From the NCBI GenBank assembly GCA_949317995.1, contig OX439038.1:71000659-71064658 (forward strand): DNA of 64,000 bases, given 5' to 3'. Below, one piece after another: positions 29,316-40,980 of the stretch. The stretch is from Acholoe squamosa. Taxonomy: Eukaryota > Annelida > Polychaeta > Phyllodocida > Polynoidae. The notes under the pieces were generated by a model, which worked only from the letters and a program-made list of their open reading frames with translations, had not been told where the DNA came from and searched no databases. The translations under genes were made by a program, and so were the position numbers. Each line of letters opens with the position of its first letter. The first letter of the stretch is position 1.

Positions 29316-30634
29316 GACTCTGATATTAATATAAAGGGTGAGTGTAAGCGTGTTGATATGTTTTATTTGTCTCAAAGTCTCTAGTCCATAACAAGCTATC
29401 TCTCATATTGATAACAGAAGGCTTAATGCTCATGAGACACTTTTCCTGATAAAGACTTATCAAATTAGTGGAAACGTTGATCTATGTCAAGTGCTTCTAC
29501 TCTGTATCCGATATATATGTTACTTGTGATAAAAAAATGCCAACTTTGAACTGTATCTGACTACGTCTGGTTTTATGTGATATTTGAAAATCCATTTTTT
29601 TCCCTATATTTTGTGCCACCTCGTCCATCTGTATACTCATGATAGTATCAATATAAGGTCCCTTGCTGACAGTCTTTTGACAACAAAAAAGTGGATGTTG
29701 CCCTGATATGGGGCAATCCATTACTTATGTTTGAACCAAAGTGGGGTGAGAGGTCAAGCCAGGGAGGAGGGGGTCTGCTGGAGCTATTTGGCATAGATCT
29801 ACACATTTTGTACACATGGGGGCACTTCAGAGGCCAAAATCTCCCAATGACGAGTGTCTTGTACAAGATTCATTTATGCATCTTTTACTGACACTCTCAC
29901 TCTCACTACCGTACCAAAAGGACGAAACACCTCCTTCTTAAAATCATCACCCGGCTGGAGCAGCCCTGCCCAATGATCTGCGCATTTAATTGGCTCAATG
30001 TCAAAACATGTACTCAGAAAACGTGTGTTTTTTTTTTACGTTCTTATGAAGACGTTTGTATTTCAGGGTAAAAACGTTTTTCATCTAAAAGAAACGTAAA
30101 TAAAAAAAAAAGGTTTTTATTTGGTTGAAAATTAGTTGAAAAAGCAAACATTTTTTATTGAAATTCGTTTGAAAGAACGTTTAAAATGTTTTTCAACGTA
30201 ATAAAACGTTGTTTTTTAAGTGTTTCACCCAAACCAAAAAGAAACGCTTGCAAACGTTGAAAATATGATTTTGGCCAAGTGTGCCCTCAGCCATTTGTTC
30301 TAAATAGCACAACGTAGGTTCATTTATGTATAACCTTAATTCCTTTCTAATAATACATGTGATCAGTGACGTTTAGGAAAATGTGATTAACTGTACAGAC
30401 GATTCCTGAATAAATCTTTCGATATATAACATATATTTACCTATCTAAACTGACATTACCTGGATTGGGAAAAGGGACCTTATTCCCTTTGAAATAAGGT
30501 CACTTTTCGCAGATCCTGTCACATTATGTCATGTATTTAAGGCTTTAACATACCTCCTCAAAGGAGAAAAGAGAATAGCTCTTGACACCAGGTTTCATGC
30601 ACGCCATTAGGGTGCATGGGTTGTGTTGACACAG
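29316..30634. other. Intergenic DNA with an AACGTTTT-rich MITE-like segment
   Basis: No exon recognised. About 30005-30290 is rich in AACGTTTTT and its complement. It ends TTTTGGCCAAGTGTGCC, resembling the terminus CACTTGGCAAAAA of the element at 33551-34155. Confidence 0.45.
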
Positions 30635-32628
30635 CCCATGTAGCAAGCCCGCTTAGGACCTATTCAGTTTAAGCCCAGATAAACTGGTTCAAAGCGAGCA
30701 GAATACTATTCATGGTTTTAGGATGGGCAAATGGTGGGTTTCCAGTCAGGGCCACATTGAGTTGCCCTAATAGGGCAAACTGAACTAAGACTGTTGGGTT
30801 CCCAACAGTTTTTGTCCTCAGCAAGTTGTATGGGCCACATAAGGCTAACTGATTTGGGCACAGAGCGGCTTCAAAATGGGCAAACACTTTGGGCACAGAT
30901 TGGTTTCAAGGTGAGCACCCCAAATCAGGCATAGATCAGTTCCAAAGATAATTCCCCAGACAGGGTTGAGGATGGGTTTGCACAAGGCATACAGAGCTGG
31001 GAGTTTTGAACTTTGACACTAGATGACCCCACTATGTCTGATGTACAACTTTCCCCCATGTCAGTATTGATTTTCTTTAGTATGATATAACAGAAATAGG
31101 CTAATGAATCATATAAATCATAACAGTACACAAATTTTCTCAGAGTTTGGATCTACAGGCAAAATACATTTGAAATGTGCAAGGTTAGGTGATGTCAGCA
31201 GTTTTTAATGTGACAATACCATTCCTGTGGTAATCATTTTATATTGAAGTATGCTACCCATTGGGAGGCATTATGAACTTGAAGGCTAGCATGTTACTGG
31301 ACTAGGTCTGGTTGACATGCCTTGGCCAATTAAGTTTTACTGTATTATGATGATGGGGAGAGTAATACAGTATGTTTAGTCTCCCTCCAACTATGGAGGC
31401 CAAGGGGAGGGGCCAGTACCTGGAGGCTAGCAGAGCGTTTTCAGGTTTCAGAATTTTAGAAAATGAGGAAAAAATAGATTTTCTATAATATCTATCCCAG
31501 ATGGCGCCACCTGATCAAAGTAGTCAGCCCACTTTCAGCCACACCAAAAACCCATGTTGACCCCAAAATGATAATTTTTGACCAGATGGCGCCATGTGAT
31601 CAAAGTGGGCAGCCCATTTTCAGCCACACCAAAAACCCATGTTGAACCCAAACCCACTCTGAGACTGATCTGTGCCCATATTGGTTGGCCCAGTGTGGCC
31701 AACGCACCTCACCGAGGACAGAAACTGTCAGCAGCCCATTGGTTAGCCCATTTTGGCCCACATGGAAGCCACACCAAATAAAATGTGGGCCACAGAAGAG
31801 CCACACCACCTTTCCTACCTGGGCAGCAGGTGCTAGCCCTTCCCCTTGGCCTCCACAGTTTGAAGGAGACTAAACATACTGTATTACTCTCCCCATCATC
31901 ATAATACAGTAGAAATATCAATTCGAACTTAGTTGGCCAAGGCATGTCAACCAGAACTAGTCCAGTAACATGCTAGCCTTCAAGTTCATAGTGCCTCCCA
32001 ATGGGTAGCATACTTCAATATAAAATGATTACCACAGGAATGGTGTAGTCACATTAAAAACTGCTGACATCACCTAACTTTGCACATTTCAAATGTATTT
32101 TGCGAGTACATCCAAACTCTGAGAAAACCTGTGTACTGTTATGATTTATATGATTCATTAGCCTATTTCTGTTATATCATACTAAAGAAAATCAATACTG
32201 ACATGGGGGGAAAGCTGTACATCAGACATAGTGGGGTCATCTAGTGGCAAAGTTCAGAACTCCCAGCTCAGTATGCCTTGTGCAAACCTGTCCTCAACCC
32301 TGTCTGGGGAATTATCTTTGGAACTGATCTATGCCTGATTCGGGGTGCCCACCTTGAAACCAATCTGTGCCCAAAGCGTTTGTCCATTTTGAAGCTGCTC
32401 TGTGCCCAAATCAGTTAGCCTTATGTGGCCCACACAACTTGCTGAGGACAAAAACTGTCGGGAGCCCAACAGTCTTAGTTCAGTTTGCCCTATTAGGGCA
32501 ACTCAATGTGGCCCTGACTGGAAACCCACCATTTGCCCAACCTAAAACCATGAATAGTATTCTGCCTGCTTTGAACCAGCTTATCTGAGCTAAAACTGAA
32601 TTGGCCCTAAGCGGGCTTGCTACATGGG
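30635..32628. mobile_element. Large foldback element, 2.0 kb
   Basis: Left terminus CCCATGTAGCAAGCCCGCTTA is mirrored by TAAGCGGGCTTGCTACATGGG at the right. Arms of about 770 bp (30635-31408 and 31850-32628) are inverted complements over most of their length. Matched stretches include CCCAACAGT, TCAGTTTGCCC, AATCAATACTGACATG and GCTAGCATGTTACTGGACTAG. The middle (31409-31849) holds two copies of CAGATGGCGCCA...GATCAAAGT...CAGCC. ORFs inside it are by-products of the repeat. No transposase. Confidence 0.8.
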
Positions 32629-35036
32629 AAAGTAGGCTCCCTTTTATGTTCAGTATTGAGTCCTATGTAAGATAAGGGGGTTTGTGGAGATGCAAGGAAT
32701 CTTTATCAGACTGATATTAAATGCAAACAAGGTACCACCTTTACCAAAAATCCTGCTGAATCCAAAATTTGTGATCTTGATTCTCAGAAATTGACTGGAA
32801 GGACCTAAACATGAGGTTTGATGATGAGAATATTTTAAAAATGTACAAAAGTAATATTGAAAATTATTGGAAATTTTTATAGATGCAACATGCTAATCAA
32901 AGTCAGTACCTCAATCTACATATCCCAATGTCTTCCTATCTCTCAACCTGACAACTACTGCCTGTGCATGGTTCTGCCTATCCCACATACTGCCTATCCC
33001 TTAGTCTACCTATCACTCATAATACCTCTCTCTTGAAATCTAGAGTTAAATCAGGTTTTCCCTTAAAAGGCTTAAAGGATCAAAGTTTAACTCTTACCTT
33101 TGTATCTAACTTTCTCTGTACATTCCATTAGTCTACCTATCCCCAATCTGCCTATCATTCATTTTACCTATCCCTCATGGTGACTATCCCCCTATCCTGC
33201 ACATCCCTCATGTTTGACTTCTGTCATAATACCTAGCATCCATGTTTCCTTTAAATAATGCTCACCTTACAAGGTACTCTCCGTGCCCATCTCTTAAACT
33301 GTTTATTACACATGCTACCTATCCCCCTTGCTGCCCATACTTTTGAATACAGGTCCTATCCCTCATGCTCACTTTATAGTTTTCCTGGCCATCACGACCA
33401 ATCTTCATTATGATGAGCAAATCTAAGTCAGCCTATACCCTAAGGTATCAATCCAACAGTCTACCTCAACCATACATCTACCTTTCATCCATACTACATA
33501 TCCTTCAGTTTACCTATCCTTCAGGTTGCCTATCCTTCATGGTATTATATATATCCCACTTGGCAAAAAAATGTTTTTTTTTTCAATGTTGGCAAATGTT
33601 ACCTGAAATAAAACAAAAGATTTTTATAATTTGTGACAAAATATTTTTTTGAGAACATGTTTTGACGTCAAAAAGCATTTGCCAAACTTAGGACCAAATA
33701 AAAACGTTATTTTAACGTTAAAAAAATATGTTTTTAGTCAAGTGAGATCCCTTAGTGAAATGAACATTTGTTTTACATGAAAAACATTTTTTGTCTAAGT
33801 GGGATAGATCCCATATGGCAACAAAACCCACAGTTATTTAACGTTTTCAAATGTTTGAAATAGGTTTGGGTAGAAAAATATGCAAAAGAAAAATGTCTAT
33901 CTTTAAGTTGAAAATATGTACATTTTAAAATTTTTGAACATGATAAACTGTCTTCTGATGTTTGTTTTTCAACATCTGTTTAATGTTTGTAAGATGTTTT
34001 TTTAATGTGTGTTTTTGTTTTTTACCTAATATAAAACCTTTTGATATAACATTAAAAAAGTTTTTAGTGCATATTTTAAACAAACATTTGAAAAATTTAA
34101 GAACCTAGAGAGAACTTTTTTAACCTTAAAAAAATGTTTTTTGACAAGCGGTATAGCATGAGTGATATGCAGCATGGGGGATAGGAAAAGAGGAATAGAC
34201 ATCAAGAGGGATGTGAAGCAAGTTGGATAGAAGGCTAGCATAATGATAAGCATTGTGAGTCATATACAGATAAGCATGGTAATTCAAGAGGTTGAGGGAT
34301 ATGTTAAGTAAGCATGAGTGATATGCAGGCTGGGGGATAGGCACCATAAGGGGTAGGCACGCCTTATGATAGGCATTATTAAGGTAGACCTGTAGACACG
34401 ATAAGAAATGCACTCTTAACCTTTAGGGCTCAGATGAACAATATATAGTAGACATGAGGGCCTGAGGGATAGTCACCATAAGGGATAGGTAAACTGAATG
34501 ATTGGCAGATTGAGGATAGGTAGACTAAGGGAAGTAGGCACAGAGAGGATTAGTTAAGGTGAGGAGTCAGCTTTAGCCTTTTTGCCTTTTGAGGATAGCC
34601 TTACTCAACTCAAGGTGCTTTGAATTCAAGAGATAGGCAGTATTAGTGATAGGTAGACTAAGGGATAGGCAGTATGTTGGATAGGCAGAGTGATGCACAG
34701 GCACAGTCCTTGCCAGATTGAGAGATCGGCAAACATTTGGATATGTAGATTGGGTATGAACTTTGGTTTATGTGTTGTATCTATAAATAGTTCTAATATT
34801 TTTCAATATTATTTTTGTACATTTTCAAAATATTTTCCTCATCAAATATCATTTTTGGGTAATTTTGATCAATTTCCGAGAATCAAGACTAAAAATTTTG
34901 GATTCAGCAGAATGTTTTGGTTTAGTTGGATCATTCTTACCATCTGATATCAACCTGATAAAGGCGTACTACAGTTCCATAAACACCTAATCCTCTATAG
35001 GAATCAACACTGAACACACAAAGCAGCCTACTTTTA
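32629..35036. mobile_element. Large foldback element, 2.4 kb, with inner insert
   Basis: It starts directly after the previous foldback. Left AAAGTAGGCTCCC...GTTCAGTATTGA pairs with right TCAACACTGAAC...AGCCTACTTTTAA. Outer arms also pair around 32810-32880 and 34770-34880 (TTTTTGTACATTTT...). Inner arms are minisatellite-like runs of CTACCTATCCC (32930-33540) and its complement GGGATAGGTAG (34150-34700). The centre is taken by another repeat (33551-34155). Confidence 0.75.
33551..34155. mobile_element. MITE-like insert with TATCCCACTTGGCAAAAA ends
   Basis: The left end TATCCCACTTGGCAAAAAAATG is matched by the reverse complement of the right end ACATTTTTTGACAAGCGGTATA. The interior is AT-rich, with AACGTT and AAATGTTTG motifs. 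It sits at the centre of the 2.4-kb foldback and may be its loop or a later insertion. Confidence 0.6.
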
Positions 35037-35291
35037 AGGGGGGTAGAGGGGGGTGGCCTGTTACACTCTCTCTTCCCATAGACTATGCTTTCAGTAACAC
35101 ATCCTAGGGAACCTATACTATCCTTGATATAGGTGCAGATAGATTGAGGCTATTCTCTGAGACATTGGGAAATCCCATAACCAGGTGATCATAAATTGAA
35201 CCATGCAAGGTCTGGAGAACCATCATATCAGTATAAAATTGCTGATTACAATCGATGGATCAAAACCAGTCCTACATACAGACACAAATAG

Positions 35292-35591
35292 CCTCACATC
35301 AGGGTCCAACAGGCTGCCAACTTAGAACAGTTCAGTGATGTATCCCTGAATGCCTATCCAGAGGAGGAATATATAGAAGACATTGCAGACCAGCTGCAGT
35401 ACAGTCTGGGTATGATTAACAAAACTATTGCTTTTGCATCTCAACTGCAGACGCTAAGGGCCGTTTTCCACCATCTGATATGGTTCCTCTATCGGACGAC
35501 AGCTGCACCAAAGTACCACCTCGGCGACGTGCAAGAACTAAGTCAGTACAATCGCCAAGCTGAGAGGTGGTGTAGAGAGCCCAGTGTGTGA
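35292..35591 (+). CDS. Candidate terminal exon, unrecognised protein
   Basis: 99 codons open after a TAG at 35289, ending at TGA 35589. AATAAA follows at about 35659. The composition looks protein-like (acidic EEEYIEDIADQLQ, helical INKTIAFASQLQTLRAVFHHL, RQAERWCRE), unlike the surrounding repeat DNA. The possible acceptor AAATAG at 35291 is weak, and no upstream exon could be joined. It may be the last exon of a small gene or a decayed transposon ORF. No family recognised. Confidence 0.3.
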   Translation, partial: PHIRVQQAANLEQFSDVSLNAYPEEEYIEDIADQLQYSLGMINKTIAFASQLQTLRAVFHHLIWFLYRTTAAPKYHLGDVQELSQYNRQAERWCREPSV

Positions 35592-36464
35592 CACTAGTCA
35601 TTTTCCTATTGCTGCCATCTACCAGAACTCTAGTAAATTATTTTCTGCCTTGTCTCATAAATAAAATCTTCCGTTCTCTAAAATATATCAGAAATTTTTA
35701 TATGCATGTATTCTGATTTATGGGAATTATTTGTAAGGCTTTCATAATTTTACAGCTTCCGTTTATTCTAAACCAATTTCCAACACTGCACCCTCTGTGG
35801 GTGCTGCCTTGAGTCCAATTGACTACTGCCAGTGCCTGCCAAGCTAGTGTTGTGGCTGTACACCACTAAAATCAACATGTTAACATGGCCATTTCTTAAA
35901 ATTGGCATGGGACATGGCTATGCTAGTGACATGTGGCAGGGCCATTTTTTGAATTTGACATGTGAAAAGGGACTTTGTGACAAAAATATGGCATATTACT
36001 TATTTTGTTAGGGGGTATAAAGGGAAGGGGAGGTGTCTTTCTTTATACATAGAGAGGTCACCAAAAGAAGTTTTTGGGGTATATAAGATGAATGCCTGCC
36101 TTTATGGTAGCAGATGTATTACAGATTTTGTCAGAATAAGTTTACTCAAAATATAGAGTACTGAATTCATAATGAAAATAGGTTTTTCACTGGATAGGAC
36201 CATGATCTAGACAAAAAAGGGAATCCACATCATCATACTGGTACTCTTTTTGGATTAGCTATGCTGGTGACACTGGGAATTGCTCTTGATATAGGACATG
36301 TGCATTTCTTAAAATCCTATGTATGACATTGGGACCCCCCATCAAGGGCCCCAGTGTAACCTCAGTGGTGAGCTGGCAGCTTGGGACCTATGCAGCTAAT
36401 TATAGCCATAGCCATGTGCTTTGAGGACCGCAGTCATGTTGACACAGAGGAGAAGGGTTACACT
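35592..36464. other. Intergenic DNA with decayed GGTCTAGACC-family repeat
   Basis: About 35867-35960 and 36297-36350 carry ACATGGCCATTTCTTAAAAT, GACATGGGAC and ACCCCCCATCAAGGGCCCC, a diverged relative of 47214-47756. No gene seen. Confidence 0.4.
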
Positions 36465-36722
36465 CGGTGCGTTCGGAGTACGGCCGAGGGATCAATGCTG
36501 GTTTGTAAGGCCACCCCCTATTGGTCTGCCCCATGTGGGTCAATGTTGATCCCCAAGTCAACTTACTACACTCTCAAGCATAGTAAGGGACTGGTACCTA
36601 GCCAGACCTGGCTGGGGTGGAAGGGGGTGGAGGGAACAAGCTAAGGTTGTGTAGTTAGCGTTCGAGGTCACCCCTACCCATAATGCAATAGATATCCTTG
36701 CAAAACCGCTGCCCGAACGCAC
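36465..36722 (+). mobile_element. CGGTGCGTTCGG MITE, copy 1
   Basis: 258 bp with short inverted termini: CGGTGCGTTCGG at the left, reverse complement of CCGAACGCACTG at the right. Nearly identical to copy 2, 72 bp downstream and in the same orientation. CACT borders both sides, a possible target duplication. Confidence 0.8.
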
Positions 36723-36794
36723 TGACTTACCCACAGGGGAGAGAGGGTACATGGTCAGTGGCAGACCCTGGACCTTTACCATGAACAACACACT

Positions 36795-37054
36795 CGGTGC
36801 GTTCGGAGTACGGCCGAGGGATCAATGCTGGTTTGTAAGGCCACCCCCTATTGGTCTGCCCCATGTGGGTCAATGTTGATCCCCAAGTCAACTTACTACA
36901 CTTCCAAGCATAGTTAAGGGCTGGTACCTAGCCAGACCTGGCTGGGGGGGAAGGGGGTGGAGGGAACAAGCTAAGGTTGTGTAGTTAGCGTTCGAGGTCA
37001 CCCCTACCCATAATGCAATAGATATATTTTGAAAACCGCTGCCCGAACGCACCG
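36795..37054 (+). mobile_element. CGGTGCGTTCGG MITE, copy 2
   Basis: About 260 bp, same orientation as copy 1. The termini CGGTGCGTTCGG and CCGAACGCACCG form a perfect 12-bp inverted repeat. Only a few differences from copy 1 are visible, so at least one is recent. A local tandem duplication including the spacer is the alternative. Confidence 0.8.
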
Positions 37055-37501
37055 AATTAAAGAATCTGGTAGCAGACTAGTTATGCGCCCGTGACCTCGG
37101 CCGGCAGGGCTGCCATAGGTTTCAATAGAGAGGCATGGTATCTGTCGGCCAATGGTAGTGTCTACTATGGGTCTGTCGGCAGATACAGGGGGCCATATCG
37201 GTTGGTGGAAAATGGGCCTAACATCGAGAGTCCACTTGGCCTCTATTGCAGCAATTTGCATACTGCCTGGACCAGCAAGGCAAAAGCGCTACATTCTCTG
37301 TCATGAACTGTGAATCTTAATCCTCTGAATTATTATTAATGCACAGTGCTATTATGATATTTAAAGGATTCAGGCTAAGAATTGCACCATACTTATTTGT
37401 CCCCATAATACATGACTGCAGTTTGTGACAATCAAGTTTTGCCATCTCTAGAACAGACACGCCTTACAGATAATACACCAGTCAGATGTGCATTCTATAG
37501 G

Positions 37502-37844
37502 CAGGGGCGTAGAAAAAGGGGGCCCAGGGGGTCCTGCCCTCCCCCCCCCCCCAATCATGAAGGAGGTGGGGCCTGAGTATGTCTGCCCCCCCCGAAATTT
37601 GCCAAGAACTCATAAATAAAATGGAAAATAAGCTAAAATTTTTCCATCTCAAATTAGATTAATATGGTGATGGGATAGGGAAACTGGGGGTCTGAGCCTA
37701 AATTCAGATCCAAAATTCCCCAAAAATTATATTTATATACAAATTCTATATACTTATGTATAGACGTCATTTAAAGACAATTCAAGATGGAAGCGATGGG
37801 ACTCTTGCTGGGCCCCCAATGAATATTTGCTTCCTACACCTCTG
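37502..37844. mobile_element. MITE-like element with CAGGGGCGTAG / CTACACCTCTG ends
   Basis: Left CAGGGGCGTAGAAAAAGGGGGCCCA is roughly mirrored by TGGGCCCCCAATG...TTCCTACACCTCTG. It is GC-skewed and has a C-run near 37540. No ORF. Confidence 0.55.
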
Positions 37845-39279
37845 ATAGGACATTAATTGCATTGGCCTATCATTTGTTCTTATCCATAGGGCCTATCACG
37901 GGCGTGGACTGGTTACCAAAGTAACCCCTCACCTCCGTAATCAATGTCTGTACATAGCAAATAAAAGCACCAGAGGACAGCACTTCAATTTCAAGTATTA
38001 CTGTACATATTGTTTAGAATCCGGGAATACAATCGTTCCTATATGTAATATAGGCTTAAAGTGTTTCTAAACTTGTTCATTGTTTTCGATCACCTTGTGA
38101 TAACTGTTTGGAAATTAAGAGATATATTTCCGCTATTGATGAAAAAAAATACTGTCATTGTCACACATTCTGTACTTTGATTCTATGGATAACCTACACT
38201 ACATATTTGTATAAATGAGATCAAATTATTTTTTATTTTTTTATTAAAATCTACTGTCTTGGAGTAATCATTAGACCAAAATTAGGTAATACCCCTGGTA
38301 TATCATGTACAGCATGCTATCCACAAGTGATTTTTACCCCTTAAGACCTATGATTTGTAGATCTCATAGTTTAAACAATAGAAGGTTGGTTCAGATTGGA
38401 TTTGCACGAGACATAGGTAAGGATGGCATTAACTATTAATTTCAGGGTCAGTAGGTAATTCTTGACTTAAATTTCTCGCGTAGCCCTATATCTGCTAAAA
38501 TGTGAAGAGCAGATGATTTCAGAAGAATTCATGAAAGTACCGGCACCTTTTTTTTTTTTTTTTCGAAGCCCTGCCATCATGCACCAATGGGGATGTGTAC
38601 AAATAACATCATACTTTTTTGGACCATTTTGGACCCCCCCCCCCATCATATTTTTTTGCCAATTTTGCAATGCTGAAGGTATATGGAAAATTAATTCCGT
38701 CATGCCGGGCATACCCCCCCCCCCCTCCTGCATGACGTCATTTGTACACATCGCCAATATGGTCCAGTGCAACATCGGATCATAGAGGTATACAAGCAAT
38801 ATACATTGTATATACGTCTACGATCGGATGTAGCCTTTGTAGGCCTAGGCCAAAAGGTTAGATTTTCAGGGCTAGCCTGTATGCATTCATCACCTAAATT
38901 ACCATCATAACAGTAGCTGTTGGTTGATTTATTACATTAGACATCGTTAGGTCCAAAGCAGGACAAAGCATGTGGGTTTTACCCTCATCCACTGTACCAC
39001 CCACCCGCCCACTAAGTTGTGACCGGATAACCGCAGAGACGCGGGAAACTTTGTGCGCGTTGAAACGGGTTGCAACCGCGAGTTTCAGCCAGCCCAATCT
39101 TGGGCCTAATCATAAGGAGTTCAACTTCCGGTAAATGGCTTCGGAGGGGAAGCGATCGTGAATTTCATTGTGGCAAATGTGCAATTTCCATGTAGTGCGG
39201 TAGGAATTCGGTGACTTATGTGCCTTTGTTGAAACATTCCGTCCATGATTGTTGATACTGACATTTAATCGTAATCAAA
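37845..39279. other. Intergenic and probable promoter region of the zinc-finger gene
   Basis: AT-rich to about 38900. About 38576-38770 is a small foldback (GATGTGTACAAATAACATCAT versus its complement ATGACGTCATTTGTACACATC). From about 38990 to 39280 the GC and CpG content rises (GACGCGGGAAACTTTGTGCGCG, TTCCGGTAAATGGC), as expected of a CpG-rich TATA-less promoter and 5' UTR. No TATA box stands out. Confidence 0.5.
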
Positions 39280-40980
39280 ATGACCATATTCAGCGGAGTA
39301 GTGGCGATTTTATCGCCGACTCTGATGTCACGCCTTCCGACCTACGCGGCGGACAAAATGCGAGGGCCCTGTGCCCTGGGAACGCTTCTGGAGAGAATGC
39401 AAAACGAATGTGGAGTGGCCTGCACAAGGACCGCCGAAAATGTGTGCATGGTACAAGGAGAATGGGACGCTGTGCGCAAAGCTTACTCCTTTTTGGACCA
39501 CCATGATGCCCTTAATAAGGTTTGTAGACCGTCCGCCGAGCCGACAACAAAGAAAGCCCGACGGGACAGGTCACCCGAGGCCGAGGCGCCCGTGGTGGCA
39601 GCCACAGCAGCTACTGCGTCTGTAGCGTCCCTCGCAGGCCGCCATAACCAGCCTTCGCCCAAAGCCCGCAGCTACAGCCCCTCCTTGTTCCCTGGAGTCC
39701 CTTCCCCTGCCGAGGAGGCGGTATTGAAAAGGGAAGTGGCCCTCCAGCCTCCCTCACCACCCACCATCAAAACTGCCCCCAGCACTCCCCAATACACATC
39801 CAGCCCGACCCCAAGCACTGGGCGCTCAGGCGCTGGGAAACGTAAACAGGGCATTCCCAGGAAACAGGTGCCTGTGCAGAACTTTAGCAATTCTGACGAG
39901 GACTCGAGCAGTGACCTAGAGCCTGATTATGAGATGGCTGCAGTGGGTGGAGGAGTCCCCAATATTGCTCAAGACTCACCAGCCTTTGCCAATGGGGACC
40001 CGGACAGCTCAATCCAGATTGTTGCCACTTGGGGCAACTTTAAAGAGGAGGAAATGCCCAAGACAGAGCCGCCTAGTGAGGATGAGGAAAACAGGTATCT
40101 CTCTGACTCTGGTAAGGATGATAAAGGTTCCATGGGAGGGACCGGTGTATACACGGTACAGAGCGATGGACAGGGTGGTACCGTTATCCTGCCCTCGGTT
40201 GCCGAACCTGTTTACGTTCTCAACATGACAAACACAGCCCGAGATGACTACTCCGCTACTGATACACTCTATGCAGCCTACAACAGTGAGAACATCTACC
40301 ATTCCAGCCCTGATAAAGGGGACAATAAGTGGATTCTAAAGAAAAGCTCAAACGGAAAGATTGGAGGTGCGTCAACGGCTAAAAAATCAACCGCTCCTCG
40401 AATCGCAGCCAGAAAGTCAACATCACAAAGGACAATTCTCTTAGTCACTAAAAAGGCAGCAGCCCAGACAGGCCAGTCTCCCAAGGTGGTCAAGAAGGCA
40501 ACAAAAGTGTCACCACAGCGCCGCCGTGGGATCATCCAGGGTGACTCTCCCATAAAGGGTGAATACACATGTACATACTGCCAGAAGATCTTCAACACAA
40601 GGGAAGCCATCAAGGTCCATGAGGAGGTTTATCACACCGGTCGATACAAGAGCATGCCCTCCTCCAGTAAATCTCCGCTCTTTGAGTGTACTCAGTGCGG
40701 CAAGTCCTACATGAGTAAACACGCCCTGGAGGAGCATCTATACACGCATGTTGGCATGCGGCCCTTCGCCTGCTCATTCTGTGCAGCCAGCTTCAACCAT
40801 CGTAAGTCATTGCGGCGCCATGTGCAGCTGCACAACAACGTCAAACGCTTTGATTGCCAGCAGTGTTCCAAGACCTTCATCCGTAAAGATGCGTTGGAAA
40901 GTCACTTGCGGATCCACAAAGCGGAAGAGGAAGGCTCAGGCAGCGATGCTAATGTAGAAGTGACAACGGCAGCAGAATAG
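39280..40980 (+). CDS. C2H2 zinc-finger protein, four fingers, single exon
   Basis: A 566-residue probable nuclear DNA-binding protein. Start ATG 39280 (AATCAAAATGACC) is the first in the frame; ATGs at codons 16 and 27 are alternatives. Residues about 30-80 form a compact block with CMVQGEWDAVRKAYSFLDHH that I cannot assign. Residues 80-430 are low complexity: Pro/Ser-rich, acidic clusters, and a basic Lys/Ala/Thr stretch at 355-415, possibly a nuclear localisation signal. Four fingers end the protein: C431-C434-H447-H452, C470-C473-H486-H490, C498-C501-H514-H518 and C526-C529-H542-H546, the last three in tandem. No intron is needed. A transcription factor role is inferred. No orthologue named. 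Confidence 0.88.
   Translation: MTIFSGVVAILSPTLMSRLPTYAADKMRGPCALGTLLERMQNECGVACTRTAENVCMVQGEWDAVRKAYSFLDHHDALNKVCRPSAEPTTKKARRDRSPEAEAPVVAATAATASVASLAGRHNQPSPKARSYSPSLFPGVPSPAEEAVLKREVALQPPSPPTIKTAPSTPQYTSSPTPSTGRSGAGKRKQGIPRKQVPVQNFSNSDEDSSSDLEPDYEMAAVGGGVPNIAQDSPAFANGDPDSSIQIVATWGNFKEEEMPKTEPPSEDEENRYLSDSGKDDKGSMGGTGVYTVQSDGQGGTVILPSVAEPVYVLNMTNTARDDYSATDTLYAAYNSENIYHSSPDKGDNKWILKKSSNGKIGGASTAKKSTAPRIAARKSTSQRTILLVTKKAAAQTGQSPKVVKKATKVSPQRRRGIIQGDSPIKGEYTCTYCQKIFNTREAIKVHEEVYHTGRYKSMPSSSKSPLFECTQCGKSYMSKHALEEHLYTHVGMRPFACSFCAASFNHRKSLRRHVQLHNNVKRFDCQQCSKTFIRKDALESHLRIHKAEEEGSGSDANVEVTTAAE

Noticed and set aside
30669..32588. ORFs at 30669-30896 and 32367-32588 giving near-identical proteins
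   Set aside because: They are the same sequence read from the two arms of a foldback element. No start context or domain is present.
38467..38799. ORFs on both strands at 38.47-38.80 kb
   Set aside because: They span poly(T), poly(C) and a small foldback. The peptides are mostly homopolymer-derived.
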